Source: Cylindrodendrum hubeiense
Lineage: Eukaryota; Ascomycota; Sordariomycetes; Hypocreales; Nectriaceae
Reading direction: 5' to 3'
DNA: 64,000 bases
NCBI GenBank assembly: GCA_014621425.1
Contig: JAANBB010000049.1
Span: forward strand, 1 to 64,000
Shown here: piece by piece, positions 33,296 to 43,377 of the stretch
How the letters are laid out: each line of letters starts with the position of its first letter
Position numbering within the stretch: the stretch's first letter is position 1
Translations under genes and position numbers: made by a program
Notes under the pieces: model-generated
The model's database searches: none
What the model was told of the DNA's origin: nothing
What the model saw: the letters and a program-made list of their open reading frames with translations, nothing else

Positions 33296-35206
33296 AGAAA
33301 TCTACCCGACTACCGATTCAATCTACGACACGCTGCATCGCAACACAACCCCATAATGCGCCCTTCTGATACCGACGACATCTCGGATCCTTCCATGACT
33401 TTTCTAGCTCTATGAGCTCACAACATTTGGCACCCTCTGAGGCGGGTCCCCATTCCCAACTCCATTTTGCGCATCTCGATACAGATTCCCACACGGTACA
33501 AAAACAGCAACGGAGATACCTCGTGGTTTGGTTACTTAGGTGGTGGTCGCATTTCCCGAGCGGTCTTTCGTTTTTGAGATGATTAATCTTCGTTACCTAC
33601 TTTTCTTTCGAACTCCATTACATGAACTGCATGCGACGGCGTATAGCGGCATGGCTTGGCACTTTATTCTTCTTCTTGTTTGTTCTTTTCCTGGAATGGA
33701 ACTGCATATACTATACAATGGGGCGTTTGTCGCGGTCCATCACACAACATGACAGAGACACGGTAGCATGGAATTGCATGGTCAAGGATTGGGATGACAT
33801 TGGGAGGACGGGAGAGGCATACGGGGGGAGGGGGACACAATGGGAAACGGCGATTGCAAGAGCGGCCCGAGGGTCGACTGATGTAGATATGCGGTAAGGG
33901 CAATGTATATGTAGCTTACATGTTACAATCATGAAGTCTTTGGAACAAAATAGTTGCCAGTTGAAGATGACGTGACTTGACTATGGAAATTGTGCTTGGT
34001 ATGGTGTTCGATGAGATGTCTCAGCGTCCCACCGTCACGTTGCCTTTTCTTCTCTGATCCTCCAGACAAGGACCCGGTAAATTGGCCTTTGGAGAGACAC
34101 TTTTAGCCCAGTTAAGATCATGTGATGATGGTGGTTTTGGGGGAGAAGCTGGGGACAAAACCACCGGAGCACGGCCGATCTTACCACGTCAACGAGGTCA
34201 ACAATCCTTCGTCCCAACTTAATTTGTGAGTAAATTCGTAATGTTAGACCGTGTTTAGGACAAAGGAATCATAAATCTCAAGATCTAAGCCCAAACGACC
34301 CTCCATCAACTGTCGATCTCCAGCCCGCCGCCTTCCAACCCGCCGAACGTGGCGTAAATGGCGTTGCAGTAGTCCACTCGCTAGGAGTAAGCCCGCGAGG
34401 GGAACTTTGAAGCTGCTGCCTCGAGTTGAAGTCGTTTGTCTGATGCAGCCACTTGCTTGGACCCCGCCTGATTAGTCTCAGTGGCAGTTTAACCAGCCTG
34501 ACGGAATGCGTCCTCTTACTTCGGTACCCCTGATACCAACGGTACGGACCGACGGTACTTTGGAGCTTGGCAATGGACTGAGTGCCGGAGTTTGCATATC
34601 AAGCTGGTCTAATAAAGGACCCTAAACCTTATGGAGAGGCGGGAATTGATTCTGTCCATTATAGCTTCCGTGGGTTCCCGAAGGAGGAATTACTGCTGTC
34701 ATCTTACAAGACGGAGTGAGAGGCGAGGTGACACATTTTTTCTTCTTCCCAATAGCTGACAGGATGTCTCACCGCCTGCTAGAATTTCCGCATCGCTTCC
34801 TAATCCGAGAGAGATAGTTACACAACCTTTCTTTTCAAGTCGGTTTCGTGCGGAAGCCACAGACAGGTACTTCTGACCCAATCCCTTCCACCTCAAACCC
34901 AAGACATTAGACCACATCAAGTCAATCGGGCGCCAGCCACCGCCGAATCTCCATCTGCGACTTCCTCACGGATCCAACGCGCCGAATTCCGGCGTTTTGT
35001 CTTGCTGGTGCTTGGGGTTTCTCCAGAGAATAAATATCAGCAATCCGGGGCCCCATCGTGGATCCAACGACTTTCCACCTCAGACCCTCCTTTCTCCATT
35101 CATTCTGCCTCGCTTCGCATCCGTTTGACTTAGACGGAGCATAATCCCGGGAAAGAGTGCTGACCTCTTGATCGCCGGCTACGACAATAGCTCTCCGACT
35201 TTCACC
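33296..35206. other. 1.9-kb intergenic region upstream of the ammonia-lyase
   Basis: Holds the DBF4 3' UTR and the ammonia-lyase promoter. It also holds a coding-like relic at 34306-34488 listed separately. Otherwise no gene, RNA or repeat recognised. Confidence 0.45.
34306..34488 (-). pseudogene. Interrupted coding-like fragment
   Basis: A minus-strand frame of 60 codons between TAA and TGA reads SKQVAASDKRLQLEAAASKF then, after an in-frame TAG at 34383-34381, RVDYCNAIYATFGGLEGGLE. Both sides look protein-like, and one base change (CAG to TAG) would explain the stop. Alternatively the TAG is the end of an intron (CTCCTAG) and the second half an isolated 3' exon. Family not recognised. Confidence 0.25.
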
Positions 35207-37381
35207 ATGTCGACCTTCGGAACGTCGGCCCACGCCACCTCTACGCTGGATATCTGGCGTCGCCTCCGGGATCTCAAGACCGGCAAGAGCAAGATTGTCC
35301 TCGACGGCAATAGCCTTGACATCTCCTCCATCATTGCCGTGGCCCGCTACGGCGTCAAGCCTGAGATTAGCCAGGATGAGGCCCTCGCCCGCCGCATCGC
35401 CCTGAGCGTTGATGCCCTCAACAATTACCTTGCTAACAAATATGTTGTGTATGGCGTCAACACTGGCTTTGGCGGCAGTGCTGATGTGCGCACTGACGAC
35501 TGGATCGAGAATCAGATCGGTGTTCTGCAGCATACCCAGAGCGCAATTATTACCTCCTTCGACAAGGCCCCTGGGAACAACTCGGAGCGTGAGCCCTCTC
35601 ACGTCATGCCGCTCGAGTGGGTGCGCGGTGCCATTGTCGCTCGCGCCAACCAGAATATGCGCGGCCAGAGCTCCGTCCGGCTTGAGGTGCTCCAGAGGCT
35701 GGTGAAGCTGCTGCATCATGATATCACTCCTCTGGTGCCGATCCGAGGCACAATCTCTGCGTCGGGCGACCTCATGCCCATGTCATACATTGCTGGCGCA
35801 GTTACCGGCAATCCGGATATCTTTGTGCAGGTCGGAAAGGAACAGGCGGCCAAGGTAATGCCCTCGTCAGAGGCACTTCAGCAGAGCGGCCTCTCACCCA
35901 GCGGTCTTGGCCCCAAGGAGGCCCTTGGCCTTATCAACGGCACTGCACCCTCTGTGTCCCTCGCCAGTCTCGTACTCCACGACACGCATCAGCTCGCCGT
36001 GATGGCCCAGATGCTGACTGCCTTTGCATCCGAAAGCATGGGCGGCAACGTTGAGTGGGCAACACCTTTTATCCATGCTGTACGACCACATCCCGGCCAG
36101 ATCGAGGCTGCTGCAAACATCCGCAGCTTCCTGCGGGGTTCCAGCTTCGTTGTTGGCCTGGATGAACGAAAAAGAACCGGCGAGGGACTCTGGCAAGATC
36201 GATATTCCACACGAACGAGCCCCCAGTGGATTGGTCCTTACCTAGAGGATCTCCTTCTGGCCCAGCGACAGATCTCTGTAGAGCTGAATTCTACGTCGGA
36301 TAACCCCCTGGTTGATGCATCGGAGAAGGATGGCAAAGCGGTGGGAGAGGTGTATTCTGGAGGAAACTTCCAGGCTGTCGTTATCACTTCGGCCATGGAC
36401 AAAACGCGACTGGCCCTGCAGATGATCGGGCGTATGCTCTTCTCCCAGGTCAGCGAGATCATTAACCCGTCCACCAGCAATGGCCTCGAGGCCAACCTTA
36501 ACGTCAGCGACAAGGAAAACTTTACCATGAAGGGCATTGATGTTAACATGGCCGCGTACATGTCGGAGCTGGCAGCACTTGCGCACCCTGTCTCATCCCA
36601 CGTCATGTCTGCTGAGATGCACAACCAGGGAATCAACTCTCTCGCCCTGCTCTCGGCCCGACGAACCATGGAGGCCGCGGATCTGGTCGCTCACATGTGC
36701 GCCTGCCATATTTATATCTCGTGCCAAGCGGTTGATCTGCGTGCGAGCCACCTTCTTTTCCTAGAGACTCTACGAAATAGAATGTTGAGGGATGCCACGG
36801 AGAGCGGGCCTTTCCACGCCTTTGGATTGACAGAAGTAGAAGTACAAAAACTGACCGAATTTGTCTTCCCGGTTGTCGAGTCGGCTTGGTATGCTCACAA
36901 CGCTGGCTCCTGGAAGAATCGCGTGTTGCCCGCGGTGGACGCTGCGATGGCACCTGTCACCCAGTTCCTGGCGACGGAGAATAAGGACTGCACTATCTCC
37001 AGCCTCGCTGTTTTCAGAGCAACTTTCCACAAGGCCGTCGTTGAAACCTCATCATCCATTTTCTACCCAAACATGGCCATCCGCCCTGTTGATGTGGCCA
37101 CTAAGCTGGGTGATGGTTCTGCCCAACTGTATACGTGGGTACGGTCGAAGCTGGGTGTACCAACTCAGTGTGGTATCGACGATGACCCCCTGTACAATGC
37201 CCAGAAAGGTCTCCCGACAGAGAACAAGAAAACTATTGGAAGCTGGGTCAGCATGGTGTACGAGAGTTTGAGGGGGGACTTGATGGACATGGCTATGGAG
37301 TCGATGGAAACGCCGCGAGCTGGACCACGGACAGCTGATGAATTTGATGAGCTATGTAAGGTGATGAAGGAAAATTACTAG
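35207..37381 (+). CDS. PAL: Phenylalanine ammonia-lyase family protein (MIO enzyme)
   Basis: A single exon of 724 residues from the ATG at 35207; the frame is open from 35168 but only via TTG. Family members deaminate L-phenylalanine (or tyrosine/histidine) non-oxidatively to the trans-acrylate and ammonia. The Ala185-Ser186-Gly187 triad in GTISASGDLMPMSYIAGAVT forms the MIO cofactor. Catalytic Tyr82 lies in YGVNTGFGG, and NGTAPSVSL, STSDNPLVD and GGNFQAVVI are the expected active-site loops. The C-terminal extension and shielding domain match eukaryotic PAL length. The substrate-selectivity pair in LQHTQSA is His109-Thr110 rather than the usual His-Gln or Phe-Leu, so substrate is uncertain. 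Neighbours give no pathway clue. Confidence 0.88.
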   Translation: MSTFGTSAHATSTLDIWRRLRDLKTGKSKIVLDGNSLDISSIIAVARYGVKPEISQDEALARRIALSVDALNNYLANKYVVYGVNTGFGGSADVRTDDWIENQIGVLQHTQSAIITSFDKAPGNNSEREPSHVMPLEWVRGAIVARANQNMRGQSSVRLEVLQRLVKLLHHDITPLVPIRGTISASGDLMPMSYIAGAVTGNPDIFVQVGKEQAAKVMPSSEALQQSGLSPSGLGPKEALGLINGTAPSVSLASLVLHDTHQLAVMAQMLTAFASESMGGNVEWATPFIHAVRPHPGQIEAAANIRSFLRGSSFVVGLDERKRTGEGLWQDRYSTRTSPQWIGPYLEDLLLAQRQISVELNSTSDNPLVDASEKDGKAVGEVYSGGNFQAVVITSAMDKTRLALQMIGRMLFSQVSEIINPSTSNGLEANLNVSDKENFTMKGIDVNMAAYMSELAALAHPVSSHVMSAEMHNQGINSLALLSARRTMEAADLVAHMCACHIYISCQAVDLRASHLLFLETLRNRMLRDATESGPFHAFGLTEVEVQKLTEFVFPVVESAWYAHNAGSWKNRVLPAVDAAMAPVTQFLATENKDCTISSLAVFRATFHKAVVETSSSIFYPNMAIRPVDVATKLGDGSAQLYTWVRSKLGVPTQCGIDDDPLYNAQKGLPTENKKTIGSWVSMVYESLRGDLMDMAMESMETPRAGPRTADEFDELCKVMKENY

Positions 37382-38033
37382 AGAAACGTTTCTACAAGAA
37401 CTTGTTTCTACGAGAACTTGTTTCTTGCGGCAGTCATGATAGATTACAGCCGACATCCCATCTCATGATAATTAAATAAAAAGGCCGACGAAATAAACGG
37501 CCGAAGATCAAAACTTCTATCCCAAAGTTTGATCATGAACATGATCTGTCGAGGTGCTGTAAATCTAGGCAAAGCGGATGAGGACGAGCCTGAAGTCAGG
37601 GTGAGTGTTGGTTGCTGTTTGGACACATGGATTAGATGAGGGAAAATAAAACATGTAAATCTGGGGAGATAAAAAAAAGAAACACAATCATTGTTAAAGT
37701 TTACATATACGTATAAGAGAAGTTTATTTGTACTTTATTTATAATGGACATTTAAGGATATTGATTGAGTGGATGCGAACGAGCTTGTCTAAGCATCTTG
37801 AAGGCCAGTCGGTGCACGGTGTTGGGGAGCCCCGCAGTATCCCGCCTCGCCCACGTTGTCTCGCCGAGCCTCAGGCCTAGGCAACCTCACCAGGCAGCCC
37901 GATCACTTGCATCAGCATATCTTTACTCTACACCTTCACACTCAAGCAAACACTGCAGTCTTCACAGCGACACACTAAAAACAACCAGAGTATTATCTCT
38001 CAAAGCGCATTCCTTGTTCTGTTTCTCAAACCC
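37382..38033. other. Intergenic region before ATG12
   Basis: 652 bp, AT-rich at 37600-37760, holding the ammonia-lyase 3' UTR and the ATG12 promoter. Just after the ammonia-lyase stop, cgttTCTACAAGAACTTGTTTCTACGAGAACTTG contains a 17-bp near-perfect direct repeat (37390-37423). Confidence 0.45.
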
Positions 38034-38558
38034 ATGTCGGACTATCCTCCACCCCAAGAGGCCATGTCTTCATCCCCATCCCCGCCAGCCGCCGACGTCG
38101 ACGCCGACACCGATACGCCCGACCGCGCCACGTCTCCTGACCTCTTGCTGACCATGTCCGCCTCGGTCGTGCTGGCCGACCTGCCGCGGGACGCGAGCGC
38201 GGCGCTGGCTAGCGCAGGCGGCTTCCTTGTTGATAAGGTGGTGATCCGATTCAAGCCCGTCGGGTCGGCGCCGGCGCTCGCCCAGGATGTGTGCAAGATC
38301 AGCGCAGCGCGCAAGTTTGAGGAGGTGGTGCGGTACTTGCGGCGGAAGCTGCGGTGCAAAAACACAGACAGCGTGTTTCTGTATGTCAACAGCGCGTTTG
38401 CGCCGTCGTTGGATGAGGTTGTCGGAAACTTGCACCAGGTATGCCCCCAACAGTCTTGATCGCCATGACCACAAGCTAAGATGGAGATATCACAGTGCTT
38501 TAAGAATTCACATGACCAGCTGATCGTGGCATACTCGCTGACTCCTGCATTTGGATGA
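38034..38558 (+). CDS. ATG12: Autophagy ubiquitin-like protein Atg12
   Basis: Two exons (38034-38438 and 38496-38558; intron GTATGC...TCACAG, 57 bp) give 155 residues. Atg12 is activated by Atg7/Atg10 and linked through its C-terminal glycine to Atg5; the conjugate with Atg16 promotes Atg8 lipidation. A proline/serine/aspartate-rich N-terminal tail of about 45 residues precedes the ubiquitin-like domain ([60 protein letters not shown]). The short second exon encodes [20 protein letters not shown], ending directly in the conjugating glycine, so no proteolytic maturation is needed. Converges with PanB. Confidence 0.93.
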
Positions 38559-38772
38559 ATGATAAATGCCCATGCGGGTTGGTATGCTTCTAATGATGCT
38601 GAAGATACAAGAACAAACAAGGGCCTTTGGTTTGGCCCAATCAAGAACTCCACCAGATGCTAAGTCTAATGCTTTGCTATGCCATGCACTTGATTGCAAA
38701 AAAACGCTCGCCTCCCTCCTCATCAAAACGCTATCAGTCACTGAAGTCGGATCTTACAATCAACTCAACACG

Positions 38773-39849
38773 TTACAAGTCCTTGACTGCCTTGGTAAAG
38801 GTCTCGAGCTCCTCCGAAGAGATTGGATAGGTGTGCTCCGGTGCAGGGTACTGTCGGCTCTTGACCTCATCCCGGTACGTCTCGATGGCCCTCATGCTCT
38901 CGCCCCATACGTCGCCGTATTTCTTAACAAACTTGGGGATGAACCTTCCGGGAGGAAAGTTGCCGGTCATGTCGATCTGCACAAGGACTTGGCCGGAGCA
39001 GCCATTGCCAGCGCCGATACCAATGGTCGGAATTGACAGCTTCTCAGTGATGAGGGCGGCAACCTCAGCAGGGACAGCCTCGATGACCATGGCGAAGCAG
39101 CCTGCCTCCTGAATAGCCAAAGCGTCTTCAAGGATGCTTAGGGCACCGCTGCTGGTCTTGCCCTGAACGCGAAAACCACCAAGGGCGTTTTGGCGCTGGG
39201 GCGTCAAGCCAATGTGGCCCAGGACAGGAATGCCAGCGGTGGTAATCTTGCGGATGGTCGAGGCCATCTCCTTACCACCTTCGAGCTTGATGCCCTGGAC
39301 ACGGCCTTCCTTGATGACGCGGATAGCTGAACCGAGGGCTTGCTCAGGAGAAATCTCATAACTGCCCATAGGCAAATCACCCACCTGTTGTGGTCAGCGT
39401 ATGGCTCTTAAAAGTATGTAGAAGGGTGGAGTCCTTACAGTAAAGGCTGTTTTAGAGGCCCTTGCAACGGATCGACAATGCAGGATCATTTCTTCTAACA
39501 AGATCTCACTGGTATCCTCCATGCCCAGGGCGACCATGGCCAAGCTGTCACCAACAAGGACGATATCCATGCCAGCATGGTCGGCGACGTGCCCGCTTGG
39601 AAAGTCATGAGCAGTCATGACAGTGATGGGCTCACGCTTGCGATGCAGAGACCGCAGCGTGCCCAGCGTGACCTTCTTGCGCTGGTTGGTGGGCGTTGAA
39701 CCCATGGGGGAATGCGAGCTGTGCCGGGCCTGTGCGACAGCGAGGGCCCGGGTGGCGCCGAGGGTCCATGCCGGCCGGACGGGTCGTATGCTCCGAGACA
39801 GGAGGGACGAGGCACACGACCTCATAATGGGTGCAATAGTCGAAGACAT
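38773..39849 (-). CDS. panB: Ketopantoate hydroxymethyltransferase (PanB)
   Basis: Two exons (39849-39439 and 39384-38773; intron GTAAGG...ACAACAG, 54 bp) give 340 residues. The enzyme transfers a hydroxymethyl group from methylene-tetrahydrofolate to 2-oxoisovalerate, giving ketopantoate for pantothenate and coenzyme A synthesis. The first about 55 residues are arginine/serine-rich without a matching bacterial segment, a probable mitochondrial targeting signal. The (beta/alpha)8 core shows ITVMTAHDFPSGHVADHAGM, DIVLVGDSLAMVALGMEDT, the junction FTVGDLPMGSYE across the intron, VKLEGG-like IKLEGGKEMA, GHIGLTPQ and PTIGIGAGNGCSGQVLVQID, all classic PanB motifs with metal-binding Asp residues. 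Length fits fungal homologues. Confidence 0.93.
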
Positions 39850-41006
39850 GGGGGCAGAGGGAATGGAGTGTCTATGAGGATTGGGTGGGTTGTATTGCGT
39901 TCTGAGAACTTGACTCGTGACACTTGACTTGTACCTCTAAGTCAAAAGTTTTGGATGGGTCCCACCACTACCAAATGACTAATAGAAAAAAAGAGGGAAA
40001 AAAAGATGCAGAGAAAATGTCAGATAGTATTCCTTAGTTGTGAGATGCAAAGGAGCTTAACACAGCGCGATTCGTGAAAATGGGGCGCGGCGAGCTTTTA
40101 ATCATCTCCTGTGATAACTTGTACGTTGTAATTGTGAGACTACTGAGTATTTGCCCGAACTGCGGCACTGAGTGGTGTTTTTTTCTCCAACGCCCCGCTC
40201 AAATTCGCCGTGGTTGGGGCGGGTACGTACCCCCAACCGGGAGGCCACAGGCACAGCTCCGTGAACGCCGAGCAACCGAGGGGCAAAGGCCAGGGAGAAC
40301 CGGGGGATTGGTGGGGTAGCACGGAGTAGAGGTACAGAGCATTTTGCCATCACTGGTGCCTACCACCTAGGTACCTACGCTAGTGAGTTGGGGTACCTAG
40401 AAGAGTGCTGTGCGCAATGTCCTGCAGCGTGCCTGGCATGGACGTGCCGAGGCTGTTCGGCCGTAGGGCGGAGGTCTGGGGAGAGGAGTGGTGATTGGAG
40501 GGCGAGGAACCGGAGTTTGAGGAGTACGCGGATAGCACAGTCAACATGCCGAGGACGTTGAGAAAGATGGATTCGGACTATGATGTGGTGAATTTAAAAG
40601 AGACAGTGCTGGCTGTCATTGCGTGGAGCGACGAAGGGGATAGGGTTTGAGTTGCCACGCTCTCAACGGTCAAGGGAAACATTTGTATCCCAGGAACTTT
40701 CATGGGGCCGATTGTGCAGCCGTGAGGAGTGAGTCAATCAGCATGAAGACATGGACACCAAATTTCTACTATGTTTATTTGAATCCAGGCTTGCTTGGAA
40801 ATGGGCTGGAGACTGATATGCCGTATGATTACACACCGATGTTAGAGAAATGAGGTTACAGGGGTGGTCACAACGGCTCCTCCACCATTTGAGCAACATA
40901 GCCAACCCTGGCCAGCCCATGGCCACCACGTCGAGGCTAACAATCCCGAATACGCCCTCGCTTTCCATAGCGCAACCACCCAAAAAGAAGTTCAACAAAA
41001 AATGAA
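39850..41006. other. Intergenic region upstream of PanB
   Basis: 1.16 kb with the PanB promoter and an interrupted coding-like frame at 40438-40650 (separate entry). Nothing else recognised before the 5S rRNA genes. Confidence 0.4.
40438..40650 (+). pseudogene. Interrupted short coding-like frame
   Basis: From the ATG at 40438 the frame reads MDVPRLFGRRAEVWGEEW, then TGA at 40492-40494. It then continues in the same frame with EEPEFEEYADSTVNMPRTLR and VVNLKETVLAVIAWSDEGDR to a TGA at 40648. The second part is acidic and protein-like. One base change (for example TGG to TGA) would explain the break. No family recognised. Confidence 0.25.
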
Positions 41007-41007
41007 A

Positions 41008-41126
41008 ACATACAACAGTGAGGATTCCCCGGTCGTCACCGACCCGAGTACTAATTCACCGCTTCTCAGCTTGACTAGGGGAGAGCGGACGGGATCCCGT
41101 ATTTTCTAAGAGCTATGGTCGTATGT
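41008..41126 (-). rRNA. 5S ribosomal RNA (copy A)
   Basis: 119 nt on the minus strand from acatacgaccatag to ctgttgtatgt, with the internal box region (gggatcccgtccgct and tactcgggtcggtgacgacc) characteristic of ascomycete 5S rRNA. The two ends pair (ACATAC with G-rich GTATGT). It is followed by T-rich sequence at the 3' side, a Pol III terminator. It differs from copies B and C at two positions, both transitions (C to T in the 3' strand of the terminal region; G to A in gtggatta). Confidence 0.88.
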
Positions 41127-41131
41127 ACAGG

Positions 41132-41143
41132 TTGAGGTGTTGA
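41132..41143 (-). promoter_or_regulatory. Upstream element of 5S copy A
   Basis: Minus-strand tcaacacctcaa, five bases upstream of the 5S start. Matches the element before copies B and C at 11 of 12 positions. Confidence 0.45.
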
Positions 41144-41191
41144 GTGGCATCAAATCTACAGGAATCAAGATTCCAGGAAGAGGCAAAAAGA

Positions 41192-41310
41192 ACATACAAC
41201 AGTGGGGATTCCCCGGTCGTCACCGACCCGAGTACTAATCCACCGCTTCTCAGCTTGACTAGGGGAGAGCGGACGGGATCCCGTATTTTCTAAGAGCTAT
41301 GGTCGTATGT
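41192..41310 (-). rRNA. 5S ribosomal RNA (copy B)
   Basis: 119 nt on the minus strand, identical by eye to copy C at 47499-47617. It ends in gtatgttctttttgcc, giving a T5 terminator. It lies 65 bp from copy A in the same direction, so A and B form a local direct pair. The flanks between them are not duplicated beyond the short upstream element. Confidence 0.9.
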
Positions 41311-42367
41311 GCTGGTTTGAGGCGTTGATGTGAGTTATAAGGGCGATTGGGTGTGATCCTAACGGGGCTGCGCTGTGGCACCTAATGACAAGTGTCTAGA
41401 GGTACTGAACGACACCAATCTGTGGTACCCGAGTACTTCATGCGCTTCGATTAAGGATCAACCTACATGACGCCGTACCTACGGTTTTGTGATTAATCAT
41501 TGAACCGGAAGACTCGGGTCGCAGCAGAATGAGTCCGAGACGGGTATGTGAGCGGCAGACCATGTCAGCCCTCCTCACCTGTGGCTTGTTGTAGGTCAGG
41601 GTTCGTCTCAGAGTCATTCGTCCTCATAGCCGTGCTTCCGTCACCAACCTTAAGTGCCTGCTTGATCGGTATTCAAACACTGGTGCAACATTGTCTCGTC
41701 GACAGAGCATGTGAACAACCCCCGCCTTTCAGGTTGACGTGGCGCCTATGTTTGAGCAAGTATTGATGGCGTGCGTGGCTTGGGTAGGCCGTGTCTTTGG
41801 ATGAGGCCCACTGGTTTCGCAACGCTCGGCGAGCAGAAACCCGGTCACGACCAGCTCGGCAAAGAAATATGGCCGTTAAATGTTCCACGGCTTGGTGATA
41901 TGCCTTGTAGTCTCACTGTTAATGCGTGATGGGGTTCGTGGATGTGGCGTGGTGTGAGAAGGACATCATCTCGATGTGGATGCGTACTGCGCAATGGTAC
42001 AAGCCGGCGCCGTTTATCGATAAAGAGATGCCCCGCTAAATCTTCGGCCCCTCTTTCCGCCTGCACGAGCGGCTTATCACGGCAGTCCACGATCACTCTA
42101 CCGTCGTCCGCGTGACCTGTGACTTGGACCAGACGTCGATTACTTTACCTCCCCTCACCTACTGCTTGATCAACCTCAGCAACGCCAATATCTCTCGGAA
42201 TCTGCCTCCCGCCACGAAGCCCGTCTTAAATCGCCTCAATCTTTCTGCCGTGCATTATCCCACCTCCGCTCGTCTACGCCTCCACTATCGCACCCCTCAC
42301 CGGTTCCGGAGTCCTTGGATTGCGCTTCCACCCCACATCCACCCCCGAGTCGCCATCTACCGCAATT
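41311..42367. other. Intergenic region upstream of UBC8
   Basis: About 1.05 kb. The last 250 bp are a C-rich leader for UBC8. A short plus-strand frame at about 41930-42040 (DVAWCEKDIISMWMRTAQWY) looks protein-like but is isolated. No intact gene. Confidence 0.4.
41317..41328 (-). promoter_or_regulatory. Upstream element of 5S copy B
   Basis: Minus-strand tcaacgcctcaa, six bases upstream of the 5S start, identical to the copy C element at the same distance. Confidence 0.45.
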
Positions 42368-43377
42368 ATGAGTAGCCCACGCCGCAGGATTGAGACTGAT
42401 GTGAGTCTTGAGTCGCATGGAAGTCACTGGTGTGATCAAAGCTGACCAAATCCTCCATCTTAGGTCATGAAGTATGCCGGCGCAGTCTGCTCATTCAATA
42501 TGGTCTGAGGTGCTAACCGTGTCGCAGGATGTACGATGCAGCTCTGCAGAACCTCGACGACGACTCGCTAACATATACAGGCTCATGAGCGATTACGAAG
42601 TCACGTTGGTTAATGACAACAGTAAGGTCCCCCAGCTCTGACGACGGTAGATAAGCTAACATTCTACAGTGTAAGCGCAGTTCCTGCCGACAGACTCCTC
42701 GTCCATCCCCTCCCTAACCGATGCTTCCAGGCAAGAGTTTTTCGTTCGATTCAAGGGCCCGGCCGAAAGTCAGTACCTTAAAGAGCTTCCTCCAACTGGG
42801 TGTGTCCGCTGACACCTGGCAGCTCCGTTCGAAGGCGGCATATGGAAAGTCCACGTCGAGCTCCCCGATACCTACCCGTACAAATCCCCTAGCATTGGAT
42901 TTGTCAACCGCATCTTCCACCCCAATATCGATGAACTGTGAGTCACTTCGGACATATAAACTGGAAAGGTCCGACAGAACGAGAGATACTAAGACGAGGT
43001 ACCTCAGGTCTGGATCCGTTTGCCTGGACGTCATCAACCAGACATGGTCTCCCATGTTCGACATGATCAACATATTCGAGGTCTTCCTGCCCCAGCTCCT
43101 GCGATACCCCAACCCTACCGATCCCCTCAATGGCGAAGCCGCTGCCTTGTTGATTAGGGAACCTAAGAGCTATGACGTCAAGGTCAAAGGTACGCGATAC
43201 CGGCGATTCTCTCCCCCAACTCGTGTTGACCATGGAACAGAGTACGTGACAAAGTATGCGAACAAAGATGCTGCAGACGAGGCTGGAGCCGAGAGCGAGG
43301 ATGATGATGATTTGTCCTCGGTTGCCAGCTTCGGCGATGACGACGAGGAGCCCGCTGGCCAGATGGATGATGTATAG
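42368..43377 (+). CDS. UBC8: Ubiquitin-conjugating enzyme E2, Ubc8/UBE2H type, with microexons
   Basis: Nine exons give 185 residues: 42368-42400, 42464-42471 (8 nt), 42528-42530 (3 nt), 42581-42621, 42670 (1 nt), 42731-42768, 42823-42937, 43008-43189, 43241-43377. Every intron (63, 56, 50, 48, 60, 54, 70, 51 bp) begins GT and ends AG, most with a clear CTAAC/CTGAC branch. The protein opens [20 protein letters not shown] and continues [20 protein letters not shown]. The active Cys85 sits in [15 protein letters not shown], and the C-terminus is acidic. Ubc8 enzymes act with the GID/CTLH ligase on gluconeogenic enzymes. Without the 3-nt exon the family-conserved KxLMSD loses a residue. Without the 1-nt exon (which completes the ATG codon of NDNMQEF) the frame is lost. 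Confidence 0.88.

Noticed and set aside
34922..35719. 265-codon minus-strand frame
   Set aside because: Antisense shadow of the ammonia-lyase coding sequence.
41008..41310. First read as solo LTR-like direct repeats with an inverted third copy
   Set aside because: Sequence, length, end pairing, internal boxes and T-run terminators identify them as 5S rRNA genes.
42472..42580. Joining UBC8 exon 2 directly to exon 4, without the 3-nt exon
   Set aside because: Keeps the frame but deletes one residue from the K-x-LMSD segment conserved from yeast to filamentous fungi; consensus acceptor and donor flank the three bases.
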